Shown here: positions 13,539-20,718 of the stretch, piece after piece
How the letters are laid out: the number at the start of each line of letters is the position of its first letter
Numbering within the stretch: the stretch's first letter is position 1
From: a virus
Length of the DNA: 23,490 bases
Virus record (IMG/VR): IMGVR_UViG_3300034375_001321
Span: 1 to 23,490 of that record
Direction: 5' to 3' (one strand)
Notes under the pieces: model-generated
Seen by the model: the letters and a program-made list of their open reading frames with translations, nothing else
What the model was told of the DNA's origin: nothing
The model's database searches: none
Translations under genes and position numbers: made by a program

Positions 13539-14245
13539 AGCCGACTCCTGTGCCGCAGGATATGAGTGGTGTTCTTCCGATAATAGCCAGACCACAGGTC
13601 ACGGCTAGAAAGCCGCCGCTCTAGGTGCTGCAGGATCAGGTCATCACCGATATAGATCGCAACGTGGTTGGACACGGGCGAAACGATCTGCATCAGTAAG
13701 GCGTCACCGTATTGGGGTTCTGCGTCCTGCCCAACTGACACAAAATCTTCGTTGGCAAAGTTTTCAACAAAGGTGTTCATGCCTTTGTGCCACCACTCGC
13801 CGTGCCGTTCATAGTCCGCCAGCTCTAAACCCCATTCCTGCTTGTACCAGTCACGCGCTAGGGCGTAGCAATCCAGCGTGCCGTAACACCATTCCCGCCC
13901 GATCAATGGCGGCTGCCAGCCTTCTGGCTCATAGCTCGCCCAAGTTGCTGTTGGCCATCCAACGATGTGCCAGGGCAGCCCTGATGCTTCCATTGCAGCC
14001 TTGTCCGCCATGCTCGCTTTGGGCTTTATGTTCGGATGGCTATGCACCACCGCCGTGATTGCGCCAGCGTCATCAGCAGCGGCGTAGTCAGCAGGCGACA
14101 TTACAAAGCTCATTTCCTCCGTCGCTGTGTTCTGGCACGGCCAATAGCGTTCTTTGCCTTTGACAATGACCACCAGACCGCAGGCTTCGCGGGGATATTC
14201 CTGCTCTGCGTGCGCTTCTGCCGCTGCCTTGGTTTCCGGCTTCAT
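13535..14245 (-). CDS. Tail tip protease/hydrolase, lambda K-like (JAMM plus NlpC/P60)
   Basis: A 236-aa protein with two domains. Residues 1-105 are a JAMM/MPN metalloprotease: E20 in REACG, and the zinc motif HSHP with S78 and D81 (H68, H70). Residues about 112-236 are an NlpC/P60 peptidase with C126 in DCYALARDWY, H194 in SNHVAIYIGD and H207 as the likely Cys-His-His set. Lambda K has the same pair of domains. They are thought to process tail tip proteins or cut peptidoglycan during entry. ATG 14245 was chosen over an upstream start at 14314 because it overlaps the L stop as ATGA and the protein begins at the usual helix. Confidence 0.92.
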   Translation of the reverse strand: MKPETKAAAEAHAEQEYPREACGLVVIVKGKERYWPCQNTATEEMSFVMSPADYAAADDAGAITAVVHSHPNIKPKASMADKAAMEASGLPWHIVGWPTATWASYEPEGWQPPLIGREWCYGTLDCYALARDWYKQEWGLELADYERHGEWWHKGMNTFVENFANEDFVSVGQDAEPQYGDALLMQIVSPVSNHVAIYIGDDLILQHLERRLSSRDLWSGYYRKNTTHILRHRSRL

Positions 14246-15141
14246 CCAATCAGTCCCGCACCTGGGAAGCCACCATACGGAATCTCGGCATTCTCGCCAA
14301 AGCGCAGCTTGCAACTAGACAGGCGGTGTCCACAGACATCATTGGCAACGTCATCTACTTCGTTGTCGTTGGCGTCAAAATAGTTTGTGCCGGTGTAGTT
14401 GCAGCCTGCGCCTTTGTATGTCCACGGACAAACGTTTTGAATAATTTGGCGCCGTGGCAGTTTTACGCCAGCGACATCGAAACTAGCGGCAAGCTCAAAG
14501 CTGACGACTGCGCGGTTTTCCGCCACCTTGCGGTCAACGGTGTAAATCTCACGCGGAAATTCGGCAAACGGGTCAGCCGTTGCGTTGGTGCCGCTGGTGA
14601 AATTAGTGGCGTCTAGGTATTTCTTGAGCGTGCGGATCCGGGTGACCGTTGCACCGACCAGATCGTTGTACTCAAGCACCAGCGTGGTGCCCAGGCTTAG
14701 AACGTTGCTGATGCTGATGGTCGGGCGTGGAAGTTGTCCGCCGCCTTCATAGGTAAAACCAGTCGCTTCAACCGGATACCGCTGATAGGTGTTGCCGTTC
14801 CAAACGATATTTCCGCTGATCTGTTCGTTGACGCCAGCGTGGAATCGGTAGATCTGATCGACGCCGATACTGGTTGCTGTGCCGTCTAGCTCGAACAGCT
14901 CGATCACGGCGCTTGGCGCCAATTTGTTCAGCTCTTCGCCAACTGCGCTGACAGCTTCCCAGACAACAGTGCCATCCTCAACCTCAGCACCACGGACAAC
15001 CGGCCACGGGTCAGGCTCAGTCGCTGCACTTGTACCGGCAGTGGTACAGCGGAAAACTAAGCCCGAAGGCTGAACGGAACTGGCGCGGCGGACATCGCTA
15101 ACGCTAAAAGCCGTGCTAGCTGACCAAGCGGTAAAAGCCAT
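14242..15141 (-). CDS. Minor tail protein, lambda L-like, with extra N-terminal module
   Basis: A 299-aa protein. Residues about 70-299 match the lambda L family: VIELFELDGT, the YRFHAGVNEQ region, and a C-terminal domain with four cysteines (NVCPWTYKGAGCNYTG, then DVCGHRLSSCKLRFG). In lambda L such cysteines hold an iron-sulphur cluster. Residues 1-65 are an added module: AWSASTAFSVSDVRRASS, LVFRCTTAGTSAATEPDPWP, then DGTVVWEA. It resembles small carbohydrate-binding or virion-decorating modules common in phage structural proteins. Lambda L is 232 aa, so this module explains the extra length. ATG 15141 overlaps the M stop as TAATG. It sits in the tail tip between M and K. Confidence 0.87.
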   Translation of the reverse strand: MAFTAWSASTAFSVSDVRRASSVQPSGLVFRCTTAGTSAATEPDPWPVVRGAEVEDGTVVWEAVSAVGEELNKLAPSAVIELFELDGTATSIGVDQIYRFHAGVNEQISGNIVWNGNTYQRYPVEATGFTYEGGGQLPRPTISISNVLSLGTTLVLEYNDLVGATVTRIRTLKKYLDATNFTSGTNATADPFAEFPREIYTVDRKVAENRAVVSFELAASFDVAGVKLPRRQIIQNVCPWTYKGAGCNYTGTNYFDANDNEVDDVANDVCGHRLSSCKLRFGENAEIPYGGFPGAGLIG

Positions 15142-15482
15142 TACGGTTCAAATACCTGGCGGAATGTTGCTGTGATCGTGGCGCGGTTCAAGTAAGGAAT
15201 CGACTTGCTCCATTGCTCGCAGACCCAGTTGTATTCGGTGGATTCACCCAATGGGGTCCACTCAAAGCTGGCTCCATCAGCAGCGCGGGCATCAAGGAAG
15301 GTTTCGATGGTGTCCGCGTCAGTCTCAGACACGTTCCAAGTCAGATCCCACTGCTTCGGGTTCTGATTCAGTCCAAAGGTGGTGCGCTGTTCGTAGCCAT
15401 CACCGAAACGGGCGATGCGGACGTTTGGGGCGCTGCTTTTCTGTGCGCCGTAGGTCGGGTTGACGGAAGGGAAAGTAGCCAT
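15141..15482 (-). CDS. Minor tail protein, lambda M-like
   Basis: A 113-aa protein, close to lambda M in size. Its start MATFPSVNPTYGAQKSSAPN leads to VRIARFGDGYEQRT, then WDLTWNVSETDADTIETFLD, which is typical of the family of distal tail proteins that cap the tube and bind the tape measure end. The gene has the conserved place between tape measure and L, with TAATG overlaps on both sides. Confidence 0.9.
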   Translation of the reverse strand: MATFPSVNPTYGAQKSSAPNVRIARFGDGYEQRTTFGLNQNPKQWDLTWNVSETDADTIETFLDARAADGASFEWTPLGESTEYNWVCEQWSKSIPYLNRATITATFRQVFEP

Positions 15483-17674
15483 TAGGCGAGCAAGCCTCCG
15501 GGACGCTTCTGACGTAGCAATTCAGCACGGACAGCGGCGCCAAGTGCTTCGCCCAGCTTATTTGCGTTAGGAGCGTCGCCTTGAACCTGTGTGCCGGTGG
15601 CGTCAACGTTGACGGTGATATTGCCGCCGAGTGCATTGTTGGGGATGATGCTGCCGCTGCGCCCTGGCATGAACAGCTCAGGACCGCGCTCGCCAACGAT
15701 TGCAGGCTTGCCGCCGGAGATGCTGCCGCCATCAGCAAAGCGGGGCAGACTCTTGAACAACGATGAGCCAGGGAACAGGCTGAACAGGGCAGTGTTGACT
15801 GCGACCTGCAGGAGCTGGTTCGCCAGGTTGCGGAGCATGTTGGAGGCGACTTCTGCCAGCGACTTAGTTTTGTCCATAGCAGCCGTCAACATGTCGGTTA
15901 CGCCGCTTGCGATGGTTTGCCCAAGCTGCCCGTAGATCTGCTCAAGGCGTTCTGCGTCTGCGATTTGCTTCCTGGTTGCGTTTATTGATTCAAGCTTGTT
16001 CTTGACATCAGCCTCAGACAACCCCTTGGTGTCTTTCATGATGTCCCTGATCTGCTGCTTAAGGATTACCTCGGCTTCATTACCATTCAGCCTTGCTTGG
16101 AGCAGCTCCTGCTCATCGTTTAAATCTTGCAGGCGATCAATTCCTGTCTGCCGTTGCTGAAGATCAAGAGCAGCAAGTTCTTTCAGCGTCTGGTATTTGC
16201 TCTGGTTAAGTTTTTCCTCAACGGCTGCTAGCTGTAGTTTTTTCTCTGCCTGCGGCACATCGCTGGCTTGAATCGCGGCAGCCTCGTGAAGTAGCTCGAC
16301 ACCGCGTTGAATCCCATTAAGACGGATAACCTCTCCTTGGTTTTTAACGATTTCTGCTTCAGCAATCCTTGCCTGTAAAGCTTCTTGCGAGCGAATTAAC
16401 CCGAGTTCACGCTCAAGCTGAGGGATGCGACTTTCGCGTGTCCTACCCTTGCCTTTGCCTTTAGGTTGTGTATCCGCTCCCAAAGCAGGGGGTGCATCTC
16501 TATCGCCTGCACCTTGCGCCTTAAAAGTAATAGCTTTTGGGATAAAAAGGGTAGTGCCAGTTAACCTGGCTAGCTCTGCCTCGAGATCCGTCCTCATGGA
16601 TCGGAGCTGTGCAATCGTTTCTCGGAAGCCTTTAGCAGCTCCAACACCGCCAGGGGCAGCCTCATTAACAAGGCTTAATTGCCTTTGCTGGTTAGCAATT
16701 CGATCGTTAAGACCTTTAATATCCTTCTGGACATCAGTGATTGTTGTTGACCGCAGACTTCTCATAAAGTCGTTGTATGCGGTCTGCATATACTGAAGAC
16801 CCTTCACGAAGGTGTTAACCATCGCTGTAATATCGTCAATAATGCTTGCGAGTGCCGGTGCCATTGTCTCGCCAAAGACCCTGGCAAGATTGTCAACGTT
16901 GTCCTGCAGAGTGCTTAGCTTGCCGCTGAGGGTATCGCTTTGCGCAAAAGCGCCCTCTGCATACTTACCACCTGTCTCAGTTAATTTTTCCAGGGCAAAG
17001 TTAACGGCATCAGCGCCGATGCGCCCTGCAGCTAGCGCCTTCTGAAACTCCTCCGCCGTTAATCCATAGGCTTCCCGCAAAGTTCCCTGGAGATCAACGC
17101 CACGCTCCTGGAGCTGTAGCAGTTCCTCGCCCTGCAAGCGACCTTTTGCCTGAATCTGACCAAAGGCAGTAGCAATGCCTCCGAGGTCAGCGCCAGTAGC
17201 GCCAGCGATGTCAGAGAGCCGTTTTGTAACTTCAACGATCTTTTCTGTTTCAAACCCAAATGCCTTAAGGCGCTTTGCTGTTTCAATTAGCTCTGCGCTG
17301 GTGAATGGCGTTACATTCCCAAATTCTTGCAGCTCAGCGATAATGCCTTTTGCGGTCTCAAGCGAGCCGGTCAAGACTTTAAGGCTTCTTGTTTGTGTTT
17401 GAAGCTCTGCCGTCTTAAAGAAGACAAACTTGCCAATTCCAATAACAGAGATTGCGGCTCCAAGTTTCCCTAGCGCACCAGCTAAACCATCTACGCCTTT
17501 CTTTGCCTGCTGGGCTCCAGCACCCATCCCGATAAAACGACCTTTTGCGTCTCGCAGTCTTCCGTTAGCGTCCCTTACTGCCCCTTCTAGCTTGCGGGTC
17601 GCCTGCTCAGTCTGCTTGAGCGGGGTTAGCGCCTTGCTCGCGTCGACAATTAGCTGTACCGACGACTGAGCCAC
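15482..17674 (-). CDS. Tape measure protein
   Basis: A 730-aa protein that sets tail length and is carried inside the tube. The N-terminal part (about 85-200) is a recognised tape-measure domain: LTGSLETAKGIIAELQEFG, FTSAELIETAKRLKAFG and GRLQGEELLQLQERG. A long region of charged coiled coil follows (about 290-570). The C-terminus has the hallmark ADGGSISGGKPAIVGERGPE and FMPGRSGSIIPN. At about 0.15 nm per residue, the tail would be near 110 nm. It starts with GTG at 17674, with AGGTAG about 8 bases before it. The frame has no earlier fitting start. It lies just after the G-T frameshift gene, as in lambda, and ends overlapping the M start. Confidence 0.95.
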   Translation of the reverse strand: MAQSSVQLIVDASKALTPLKQTEQATRKLEGAVRDANGRLRDAKGRFIGMGAGAQQAKKGVDGLAGALGKLGAAISVIGIGKFVFFKTAELQTQTRSLKVLTGSLETAKGIIAELQEFGNVTPFTSAELIETAKRLKAFGFETEKIVEVTKRLSDIAGATGADLGGIATAFGQIQAKGRLQGEELLQLQERGVDLQGTLREAYGLTAEEFQKALAAGRIGADAVNFALEKLTETGGKYAEGAFAQSDTLSGKLSTLQDNVDNLARVFGETMAPALASIIDDITAMVNTFVKGLQYMQTAYNDFMRSLRSTTITDVQKDIKGLNDRIANQQRQLSLVNEAAPGGVGAAKGFRETIAQLRSMRTDLEAELARLTGTTLFIPKAITFKAQGAGDRDAPPALGADTQPKGKGKGRTRESRIPQLERELGLIRSQEALQARIAEAEIVKNQGEVIRLNGIQRGVELLHEAAAIQASDVPQAEKKLQLAAVEEKLNQSKYQTLKELAALDLQQRQTGIDRLQDLNDEQELLQARLNGNEAEVILKQQIRDIMKDTKGLSEADVKNKLESINATRKQIADAERLEQIYGQLGQTIASGVTDMLTAAMDKTKSLAEVASNMLRNLANQLLQVAVNTALFSLFPGSSLFKSLPRFADGGSISGGKPAIVGERGPELFMPGRSGSIIPNNALGGNITVNVDATGTQVQGDAPNANKLGEALGAAVRAELLRQKRPGGLLA

Positions 17675-17700
17675 TGTCGCTACCTATCAATACCTAGATC

Positions 17701-18233
17701 TTACCGGCGCTGCATCTTGGCGCGGTCCATCTCCCTTTTCTCTCGCTCGCCCTTTACCTCAAAGTAAGCGGCGTAATAGACAAACTCGGCATCAGTCAGC
17801 TCGCTTCGTAGGCGGCTGACTGTCATGCCAAGCTCGCAGGACAGGAAGAACTCAAAAAAGAGCCAGTTGTCCTGCGCTAGTCGTTTTTTGCTGCTTCGAG
17901 CTCTTCAGCTTCGCCAAGCCCGAACAAGAACAGCTCAAGCTCGTTCAGGACAGACTCAGGCAGCTGACGCTGGAGCTTTGGTGCGTCAGCAGAAACAAAA
18001 GCCTTGCTGCCATCCTGCAGCTCAGCCATCTGACACAGCATCTGGGTGCTAATGTCCAGCGCCTCTTCAGTACCAGCAAGCGACTGCGCTTTCTTCCGAT
18101 CAGCGCGGGTAATAGGACGGAAATAAAGATCCACCACAGGCTGCCCTGCGGCGTTCTTTAGAACAAACTTGCGGCGCTGGCTGAGGTCAAATGCCTCAAC
18201 CAGCAGATCCACAGTACGTTTGGTGCCTGCCAT
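17701..18233 (-). CDS. G-T tail assembly chaperone made by -1 frameshift
   Basis: Reading the G frame from 18233 and shifting -1 at the A AAA AAC site (17889-17883) avoids the TAG at 17879 and continues to TAA at 17703-17701. The product is about 177 aa: 117 residues of G, then 60 residues starting RLAQDNWLFFEFFLSCELGM and containing FVYYAAYFEVKGEREKREMD. The added part is Cys- and aromatic-rich with a basic end, like the T part of lambda G-T. G-T binds the tape measure while G supplies the excess chaperone, and the ratio set by frameshifting is needed for tail assembly. The T frame has no good start codon of its own, so frameshifting is the only simple way to make it. Confidence 0.88.
17877..18233 (-). 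CDS. Tail assembly chaperone, lambda G-like
   Basis: A 118-aa protein made without frameshifting (lambda G is 140 aa). It opens MAGTKRTVDLLVEAFDLSQR, continues VVDLYFRPITRADRKKAQ, and ends in an acidic helix ELELFLFGLGEAEELEAAKN just before the TAG. It coats the tape measure and keeps it soluble before the tube polymerises. It lies between the tail tube and tape measure genes. The start codon is covered by an inverted repeat (18232-18257), which may limit its translation relative to the tube protein. Confidence 0.9.
   Translation of the reverse strand: MAGTKRTVDLLVEAFDLSQRRKFVLKNAAGQPVVDLYFRPITRADRKKAQSLAGTEEALDISTQMLCQMAELQDGSKAFVSADAPKLQRQLPESVLNELELFLFGLGEAEELEAAKND
17883..17889 (-). promoter_or_regulatory. 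Programmed -1 ribosomal frameshift site (A AAA AAC)
   Basis: In the G frame the codons are GCA AAA AAC GAC TAG. The seven bases A AAA AAC fit the X XXY YYZ slippery rule exactly, in the correct phase. Both tRNAs can re-pair on AAA after moving back one base. The site sits 3 bases before the G stop codon, the classic arrangement, and the -1 frame then runs 60 codons without a stop. Confidence 0.9.
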
Positions 18234-18257
18234 CAGAGCCTATTTAATCGCTCTGAT
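18232..18257 (-). promoter_or_regulatory. Hairpin covering the start codon of the G gene
   Basis: On the minus strand ATCAGAGC (18257-18250) and GCTCTGAT (18239-18232) form a perfect 8-bp inverted repeat with a 10-base AT-rich loop. The second arm contains the first two bases of the G start codon (ATG at 18233-18231), and the short TAGG stretch before it is partly in the loop. The structure could dampen G/G-T translation or stabilise the end of the abundant tail-tube message. There is no T-run, so termination is unlikely. Confidence 0.5.
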
Positions 18258-18268
18258 ATTACACCTCA

Positions 18269-18691
18269 TCACTCAAGGTTGCCGGTAATAGCACCGCTGG
18301 TGATGAAGTTGCAGCTGACAACAACCAGCTCGCCAACAGTGGAGCTGATCTCCATGTCGGTGATGATGCCAGCAAAACTGACCGAATCAGAGCCGGAAGT
18401 CGAGCCGGTGGTGAACAGCTCGAAGGTAGCGTCTGCCGGATCGGCAGTGGTCAGCACATCTTCCAGGAAGCCAGCTTGACCAGTTGCGTCGGGGTCATAG
18501 ACCAGCTCGACGGTGCCGGAACCGGAGATCAGGCTGCCGACAAAGGAGCGGAAGGTGTCGCCGTGATCGGTGACATCCAAGGTTTCCTTAGTAGTGGTCA
18601 GGCTCCAGCTGCGGGTGCCAACGATGGTGGCGTTAGTGCTGCCAGCTGCGTCGAACTGAACAGAACCTTGTTCGCCTCGGAGAATTGCCAT
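18269..18691 (-). CDS. Major tail (tube) protein
   Basis: A 140-aa protein with the features of the siphovirus tail tube family: GEQGSVQFDAAG, TRSWSLTTTKETLDVTDHGD, SGSGTVELVYDP and a closing SFAGIITDMEISSTVGELVV. It stacks as hexameric rings around the tape measure. It is much shorter than lambda V (246 aa) and lacks an added Ig-like domain. It lies between the tail terminator and the G chaperone, as expected. The ATG is 3 bases after the upstream stop. The gene is probably strongly expressed, as the tube is the most abundant tail component. Confidence 0.87.
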   Translation of the reverse strand: MAILRGEQGSVQFDAAGSTNATIVGTRSWSLTTTKETLDVTDHGDTFRSFVGSLISGSGTVELVYDPDATGQAGFLEDVLTTADPADATFELFTTGSTSGSDSVSFAGIITDMEISSTVGELVVVSCNFITSGAITGNLE

Positions 18692-18694
18692 GGG

Positions 18695-19120
18695 TCAGAG
18701 TCCCTCGATGGATTCAAAGGTCACACGGACCTGGGTTTGGAAATAGCCCTCGGGAGCTGGTGAAGCCAGAGCCTCTGGACCTGTTGGAGCGTCGAAGAAA
18801 ACCCCCGACACGTTGACCCTATTGTAGAGATCGCGGATTCTTTTCCCGATGGTGTAGTTAGCACCAGGACCAACACCGGGAGCCGTAAAGATGTTGAAAA
18901 CGACTAGCCCGAAGATTCTGTTCTGCGAGTTGCTAGTCCCGCCTTGGCTGAGGTACTCGTTAGCACCGAAGGTCGTTAAGCACTGCACCCAACTAGATGC
19001 CGGGGTGGGCTCGTACGCCATGTTGTGAAAGACCACAGGGATAGCAGGGCTTTCCGCTAGCTCGGTTGCTAATCGCGCTTCGATGGTGGCGCGAACCGTG
19101 TTGAGGTTGATTGCTGCCAT
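18695..19120 (-). CDS. Tail terminator protein, lambda U-like
   Basis: A 141-aa protein (lambda U is 131 aa). It begins with a helix NLNTVRATIEARLATELAES, then IPVVFHNMAYEP and SSWVQCLTTFG, a strand pattern with FGLVVFNIFTAPG, a helix IGKRIRDLYNRV, and ends FQTQVRVTFESIEGL. This order matches tail terminator proteins, which cap the finished tube and join it to the head. Position between the gp10-like gene and the tube gene agrees. ATG overlaps the upstream stop as TGATG. Confidence 0.8.
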   Translation of the reverse strand: MAAINLNTVRATIEARLATELAESPAIPVVFHNMAYEPTPASSWVQCLTTFGANEYLSQGGTSNSQNRIFGLVVFNIFTAPGVGPGANYTIGKRIRDLYNRVNVSGVFFDAPTGPEALASPAPEGYFQTQVRVTFESIEGL

Positions 19121-19488
19121 CAGTCTTCAGCGATGATGTCGCGCCATTCCTTGCGGACATAAGCCTCAAGCTCCTTGCCGATCAGATCGGGGAAGCCGGG
19201 TTTAGTGCCCTGCCTGGTGCGGTACTTACCACCCCACGATGGCGGGAGGTTGGTGCCGTAGCAAACTGCCTCGGCGTACTCGACGTTGTTAAAGACAACG
19301 CCCTGGTAAGGATTATCTGTGTTGACCTGCCAGCCCTGGATCAATCGCCCGGTGTCAACAGGCGTTCCGATAGGCGGCTGACGGAGCTTTAGCTCTGCCT
19401 GCCATTGCAGCGTCGTGCGCTTGACTAGCTTTTTAACCTGATCGTCCATCAGGTCACCGATCTGATCTAGGCGGATCTGGCGTGGCAT
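19120..19488 (-). CDS. HK97 gp10-like tail completion protein
   Basis: A 122-aa protein with the recognisable pattern TPVDTGRLIQGWQV near residue 42, then VVFNNVEYAEAVCYGTN. These are typical of the HK97 gp10-like family that acts at the head-tail junction or in tail completion. It is followed by a C-terminal helix (IGKELEAYVRKEW). It lies between head closure and tail terminator genes, the usual place. The downstream terminator gene overlaps its stop by one base. Confidence 0.85.
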   Translation of the reverse strand: MPRQIRLDQIGDLMDDQVKKLVKRTTLQWQAELKLRQPPIGTPVDTGRLIQGWQVNTDNPYQGVVFNNVEYAEAVCYGTNLPPSWGGKYRTRQGTKPGFPDLIGKELEAYVRKEWRDIIAED

Positions 19489-19490
19489 CG

Positions 19491-19847
19491 TTAAGCCCTC
19501 AGGATCAGTTCGTAGACAATCGCCGTATTCGCCTGCTCCGTGATGTTTACCTGAATGACCTGGTGAACAACGCCGCCGATCACCACGCGATCCTTGGTCT
19601 CCGGTGCAGTGGTCACGGCAGAGGCAGCAATCAGCAAGCGCTTGTCGCCTGCTTGGATCAGCTCGTTGACCTCTCTCAGGCTGACGTCAGACAGGACGCC
19701 TTTAACCGTGGAGTCAGACTCGCTTTCAGTAATCGCGCCTGTCGTCGTGTTGTAACTGCCGCCAGTTACGATCCGCACCGTCACATCACCGCCAAACTTG
19801 CTGACGACCTTGCTGGCAACCTTGCGTAGCGAGCTGGAAAGTGCCAT
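19491..19847 (-). CDS. Head closure (stopper) protein
   Basis: A 118-aa protein, mostly beta strands after an N-terminal helix (ALSSSLRKVASKVVSKFG). It includes VTVRIVTGGSYNTTTGAITE, VKGVLSDVSLREVNEL, LIAASAVTTAPETKDRVVIGG and ends IVYELILRA. Pattern and place suit the SPP1 gp16-like stoppers that close the head after packaging. The frame is open to 19868, but ATG 19847 is preferred because it overlaps the upstream TGA as TGATG and the first residues form the expected helix. The assignment is by order and general pattern. A homology search is needed for the exact subfamily. Confidence 0.7.
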   Translation of the reverse strand: MALSSSLRKVASKVVSKFGGDVTVRIVTGGSYNTTTGAITESESDSTVKGVLSDVSLREVNELIQAGDKRLLIAASAVTTAPETKDRVVIGGVVHQVIQVNITEQANTAIVYELILRA

Positions 19848-20101
19848 CAAATCTTGTACGCAATACACGCCCCATTCTGGAGCTCGATGCTGGTGAAGTA
19901 TCCAATCAGGTGAGCGCCTTGATCAATCGATGCACCGGCAAAGCTGTTGTCGATGACGTTGGTTGAAATGATTGCAGTCACCGTGCTGCTTTCATAAAAG
20001 TCAATATGCCGGAATTTGCCCACATGCACCACAGTGTCGTTGATGACTTCCGCCCCAACCGCGTAATTGATGTCAGTGACGCCACCGTTGGATTTTGCCA
20101 T
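19847..20101 (-). CDS. Small virion-like protein, paralogue 2
   Basis: An 84-aa protein, clearly related to the neighbour at 20104-20361. The two share the pattern Y-(S/A)-(I/V)-GA-(x)-(V/I)-N, a central T.(F/V).A(L/I), N(S)(I/F).G.S and the end A(C/V)(I/V)AYKI. It is a beta-rich small protein with no known activity. It has diverged more than its partner and lacks the aromatic W at the centre. A decoration or fibre-base role is possible from context. Coupled to the head closure gene by a TGATG overlap. Confidence 0.7.
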   Translation of the reverse strand: MAKSNGGVTDINYAVGAEVINDTVVHVGKFRHIDFYESSTVTAIISTNVIDNSFAGASIDQGAHLIGYFTSIELQNGACIAYKI

Positions 20102-20103
20102 GT

Positions 20104-20361
20104 CTAAATTTTATAGGCGACCACCGCGCCTGAACTGCTCAGGGCGAAGGCCGTGAACACACCTTGGATTTCAAAGCCTGCAGGCAGCGATTCGCCAACA
20201 ATGCTGTTTCCTGTCCAGTTTTGCGCGGTCAGAGCACTGAAACTGGTGTTGTTCTTTAGGATCGTGATTCGATTCCACCTGCCGGCTTGGGCATCAGTGC
20301 TGTTCACAAAATCAGCGCCAATGCTGTAGCTAGGATCGATTTCGGCTGAAGAATGGGACAT
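20104..20361 (-). CDS. Small virion-like protein, paralogue 1
   Basis: An 85-aa protein: SIGADFVNSTDAQAGRWN, ITILKNNTSFSALTAQNWTG, SLPAGFEIQGVFTAFALSS, ending AVVAYKI. The type GRW..I..L......ALT..NWTGN......LPAG....G.FTAF is one I associate with cyanophage and other marine phage genomes, always of unknown function. The start ATG follows AGGA by 8 bases. The upstream spacer of 46 bases is one of the longer gaps in the block and could hold regulatory signal. Next to its paralogue with a gap of only 2 bases. Confidence 0.75.
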   Translation of the reverse strand: MSHSSAEIDPSYSIGADFVNSTDAQAGRWNRITILKNNTSFSALTAQNWTGNSIVGESLPAGFEIQGVFTAFALSSSGAVVAYKI

Positions 20362-20407
20362 CGCAACGGTCCTATAAAGACTTGTAGCCGAATTACTAAT
20401 CTATCGA

Positions 20408-20716
20408 TCACGCAAACACCCGGTAAGGCTGCTCAGGGGTTACAGCGTACTGCTCCCAACCAGCAGGCAACTCACCAACGTAGTTGACGTGCCAGCCATC
20501 AAGCACGGTGGGTTCAGTGATGACGTTGCCTTCTTCGTCCCACTCACCACCACGGGGAATGGTGCCGATTACATCAAGGGCGTGATAGTGGCTAGCGGTG
20601 ATGGGATTCTGGTCGTCATCAAGCAGACCAGCGTCATCAAGTGCAGCCATGCCGACAGCAGCATCCGCAAACCGGAAGAACGGACCGATGGGCGGTGTGA
20701 GGAGTTCTTCTTCCAT
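20408..20716 (-). CDS. Hypothetical acidic protein downstream of the spike
   Basis: A 102-aa acidic protein: LTPPIGPFFRFADAAVGMAA, then GLLDDDQNPITASHYHALDVIG, and a conserved-looking end LDGWHVNYVGELPAGW followed by YAVTPEQPYRVFA. I associate this end with small proteins near phage tail genes but know no function. The gap to the spike stop is 2 bases. It could be a small structural subunit or an assembly helper for the spike. Confidence 0.65.
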   Translation of the reverse strand: MEEELLTPPIGPFFRFADAAVGMAALDDAGLLDDDQNPITASHYHALDVIGTIPRGGEWDEEGNVITEPTVLDGWHVNYVGELPAGWEQYAVTPEQPYRVFA

Positions 20717-20718
20717 AA

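Noticed and set aside
15591-15935. 114-aa plus-strand ORF opposite the tape measure gene
   Set aside because: Antisense to the conserved C-terminal region of the tape measure protein. No supporting signal.
17853-17860. T6 run in the T extension as a second frameshift site
   Set aside because: The T frame continues to a sensible basic end without a shift, and the run does not fit the heptamer rule in phase.
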